The position numbers were made by a program, and so were the translations under genes. A DNA stretch of 64,000 nucleotides. Origin: Planctomycetota bacterium (GTDB taxonomy: Bacteria > Planctomycetota > OFTM77). Shown here one piece after another: positions 63,401-64,000 of this stretch; the stretch's first letter is position 1, and each line of letters opens with the position of its first letter. Under the pieces are notes generated by a model that was given only the letters and a program-made list of their open reading frames with translations, did not search any database and had not been told where the DNA came from. The DNA lies in NCBI GenBank assembly GCA_029260795.1, contig JAJDCO010000108.1, positions 111,578-175,577 on the forward strand. The letters are read 5' to 3'.

Positions 63401-63667
63401 CTCGTCCCGCCCGACCTCGCACAGCAGCCGGAAGCACTCGGCGAGCGCCCGTTGCTCGATGCGACCGTCGGGTACCGTCAGCGCCGACACCCATTGCCCG
63501 ATCGATCCTCGACGCAGCGCCGAGACGTCCTTCGGCGGCGCGGCCGCCACGGCCAGGCGCACCGAGACCTCCCACGCGAAGTAGGCCGTGTCGTGACGGT
63601 CCTTCGAGCTCTTCGCATTGCGAGCCCGGCGCCGAAGCTGCGCGACGGGCAGGGGAAGCCAAGCCAT
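60401..63667 (-). CDS. Ser/Thr protein kinase with C-terminal FGE-sulfatase (SUMF1/EgtB-like) domain
   Basis: 1088 residues from ATG 63667 (AAGGAG 6 nt upstream; the earlier ATGs lack this spacing). Residues 1-165: a helical domain with 'LPAYRNKVVGHGSAR', an R-N-x4-H pattern seen in HEPN domains. About 280-570: kinase with 'GKLGEGGMGEVYLAEQ', 'VALKLLPKHL', 'IIHRDLKPANVMI' near residue 442, 'MDLGLAAM' (DLG for DFG) and 'YMPPEQL'. One membrane helix near residues 600-622, a coiled-coil stretch, and from about 840 an FGE-sulfatase domain ('LPAGEFWMGAQKED', 'LPTEAQWEYGARAG', 'YRGGSFNYTAEYARSASRN', 'GLRPARV'). It should phosphorylate targets such as FHA proteins (8090, 20276). The FGE-like part faces the periplasm and may bind a ligand. 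Confidence 0.9.
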   Translation of the reverse strand: MAWLPLPVAQLRRRARNAKSSKDRHDTAYFAWEVSVRLAVAAAPPKDVSALRRGSIGQWVSALTVPDGRIEQRALAECFRLLCEVGRDEKPERRSVSGRELLDALPAYRNKVVGHGSARTPSFNQDAGEILLGALDAAWEAELFLPPTGKMLFVGTVALQGGEGRRAHVLDLTGEIPRVLAQGGTAVGSDIEPHRLYWRAGDVWRSLYPWLLFDEETEKLSCFNGQGRRPEYLDYGSGEILRGGALSELAPTLEADLDRLFTAPPDEPEPESAPEGDHFAEFQILGKLGEGGMGEVYLAEQSTLGRRVALKLLPKHLAQDPVALARFRREVAALSRCEHPNVVKILTSGMREGVPFYAMEYVEGADLEDVAKALSKTGDFSSAVSTACEAARKERQALFENAPDVPKAAVHSKSGSDRYVEVARFFRDAALGVDHLHEHGIIHRDLKPANVMITAADHRAVVMDLGLAAMENASVSLTVDKGQVLGTLRYMPPEQLQRNLLSLDRRADVYSLGATLYELITDRPFFDGDNQARLIEQILREAPVPIEKANRSAPRDLATIVRKATEKDPKLRYDTAAELSGDLEAFVEDRPISARPPSLGYVLRMAIRRHKGVAAVVAMALVVIVVGTIIAFRQVTDARDEAELATTRAQASDARARQVLRETLDLSLSATLEDLLREAEAFPWLEGPRLVMPMESWIRRAEALRPERKRLAEKLQQLGADDNTASSSELLRELTAEQRDWRVRGLTRLVGDLEAFLEVQGEMPPLSKLGTSLAEVRHRLEHVRGMIRQTLDSDHARRRWKEAITDIAQLQAYGGLKVSPQYGLLPIGKDPKSGLWEFSHLESGDEALRGEEGRIQIEEGMGLVFVLLPAGEFWMGAQKEDPNGPNYDENAVFDEAPVRRVALEAFFLSKYEATRRQWLVLTGEDPRRLLDLEDWRNPVARVSWDECDATLSAIGLKLPTEAQWEYGARAGTTTPWSIAATEEELEGVAVFDDGREFGPVGRYEPNPFGLHDVHGSLWEWCRDYIHNYEIDPRAGDGLRSGRGPRACVYRGGSFNYTAEYARSASRNLISPNDFWDFLGLRPARVITD

Positions 63668-64000
63668 CGATGTCTCCTTCGTCTCCATCATGATGCCGGA
63701 CGGGGCGAGCGGTCGCCAGGGGGCGAGGTGCGTCGGCGAGCAGGATGCGTCGCGCAGGACCCTTCACTCCGCGGAAGAGATGCGGGCGGGCCGCCCGCGC
63801 TCCCAGGGGGGAGGCACTTGAACTGCACCACGCGGCAAACTGACTCGGAGGCCGTCGCTGTGCGGGCTCGCCGGGCGACAGCTTCGTTGCACTCGCGAGC
63901 GCAATCCTCGACTTTCCAGTGCCGGGCCGCCCACCGAATCACTCCTCACCGCTTACAGAAACAGCACCGGGCCGCCCACCGAATCACTCCTCACCGCTTA
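63668..64000. repeat. Right-edge gap with a perfect palindrome and a 34-bp direct repeat
   Basis: GCGGGCGG-G-CCGCCCGC is a perfect palindrome at 63782-63798. Bases 63922-63955 are repeated identically at 63967-64000 (45-nt period), and the second copy is cut by the window end, so the array may go on. No gene is supported in this 333-bp stretch. Confidence 0.7.

Overview
The window is 64 kb of GC-rich bacterial chromosome with a diderm gene content: an LptF/LptG permease, an MsbA-type exporter, a lipid A acyltransferase, many lipoproteins, ECF sigma/anti-sigma pairs, large secreted hydrolases and a kinase-FGE protein. No rRNA, tRNA, CRISPR array, phage or insertion sequence was recognised. The style of several genes suggests a planctomycete or a related deep phylum: FHA proteins, a Ser/Thr kinase with a C-terminal FGE domain, a DUF1-type secreted metalloprotease with a 'GLNLWFQGV' tail, DUF885, DUF255 and TlpA-like proteins, and UGA-containing redox proteins. 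This placement is an inference, since there is no marker gene to confirm it.

Layout. 0-6.6 kb: cell-envelope cluster (LptF/G partial and divergent; then a tandem LPS-kinase protein, MsbA-like ABC exporter, LpxL-like acyltransferase and GT4 glycosyltransferase on +). 6.6-17.1 kb: a DapA/NanA-family lyase, an FHA-GAF-degenerate AAA+ protein, an ASCH protein, a thioredoxin-like protein read through an in-frame TGA, an exo-sialidase, a large secreted propeller-like protein, and an ArsC-family protein also read through an in-frame TGA. 17.1-18.3 kb: gene debris. 18.3-20.9 kb: cyclophilin-like, anti-sigma-like, Cys-rich sigma factor and FHA-TM genes on -. 21.2-24.2 kb: ABC exporter operon. 24.6-33.2 kb: membrane pyrophosphatase, RsfS, DUF169, DUF255, a lipoprotein, a DinG-like helicase and a small protein. 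33.5-43.6 kb: glycosylation locus (GT66/STT3-like oligosaccharyltransferase, alkaline-phosphatase-superfamily lipoprotein, GT-C, two tandem TMTC-like paralogues). 43.7-52.8 kb: metalloprotease, hypothetical genes, upp, speD/H, an ECF sigma / anti-sigma / CxxCH-TPR operon, a nitroreductase and a HEAT-VWA protein. 53-64 kb: lipoproteins, a methyltransferase, a DUF885 peptidase, a TlpA-like thioredoxin and a large HEPN-like/kinase/FGE protein.

The most notable result is two genes 5 kb apart, each split by an in-frame TGA at a redox motif: C-T-U in a thioredoxin-like protein and U-T-S-C in an ArsC-like protein. Each TGA is followed at the expected distance by a hairpin with a G near the start of the loop, so the organism probably makes selenoproteins. 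Other points of interest are a degenerate NtrC-like AAA+ domain, a possible AUA-initiated rsfS, a lipoprotein with a grafted GNAT tail, an aminotransferase remnant, a MITE-like element with nested hairpins, and several families of extragenic repeats.
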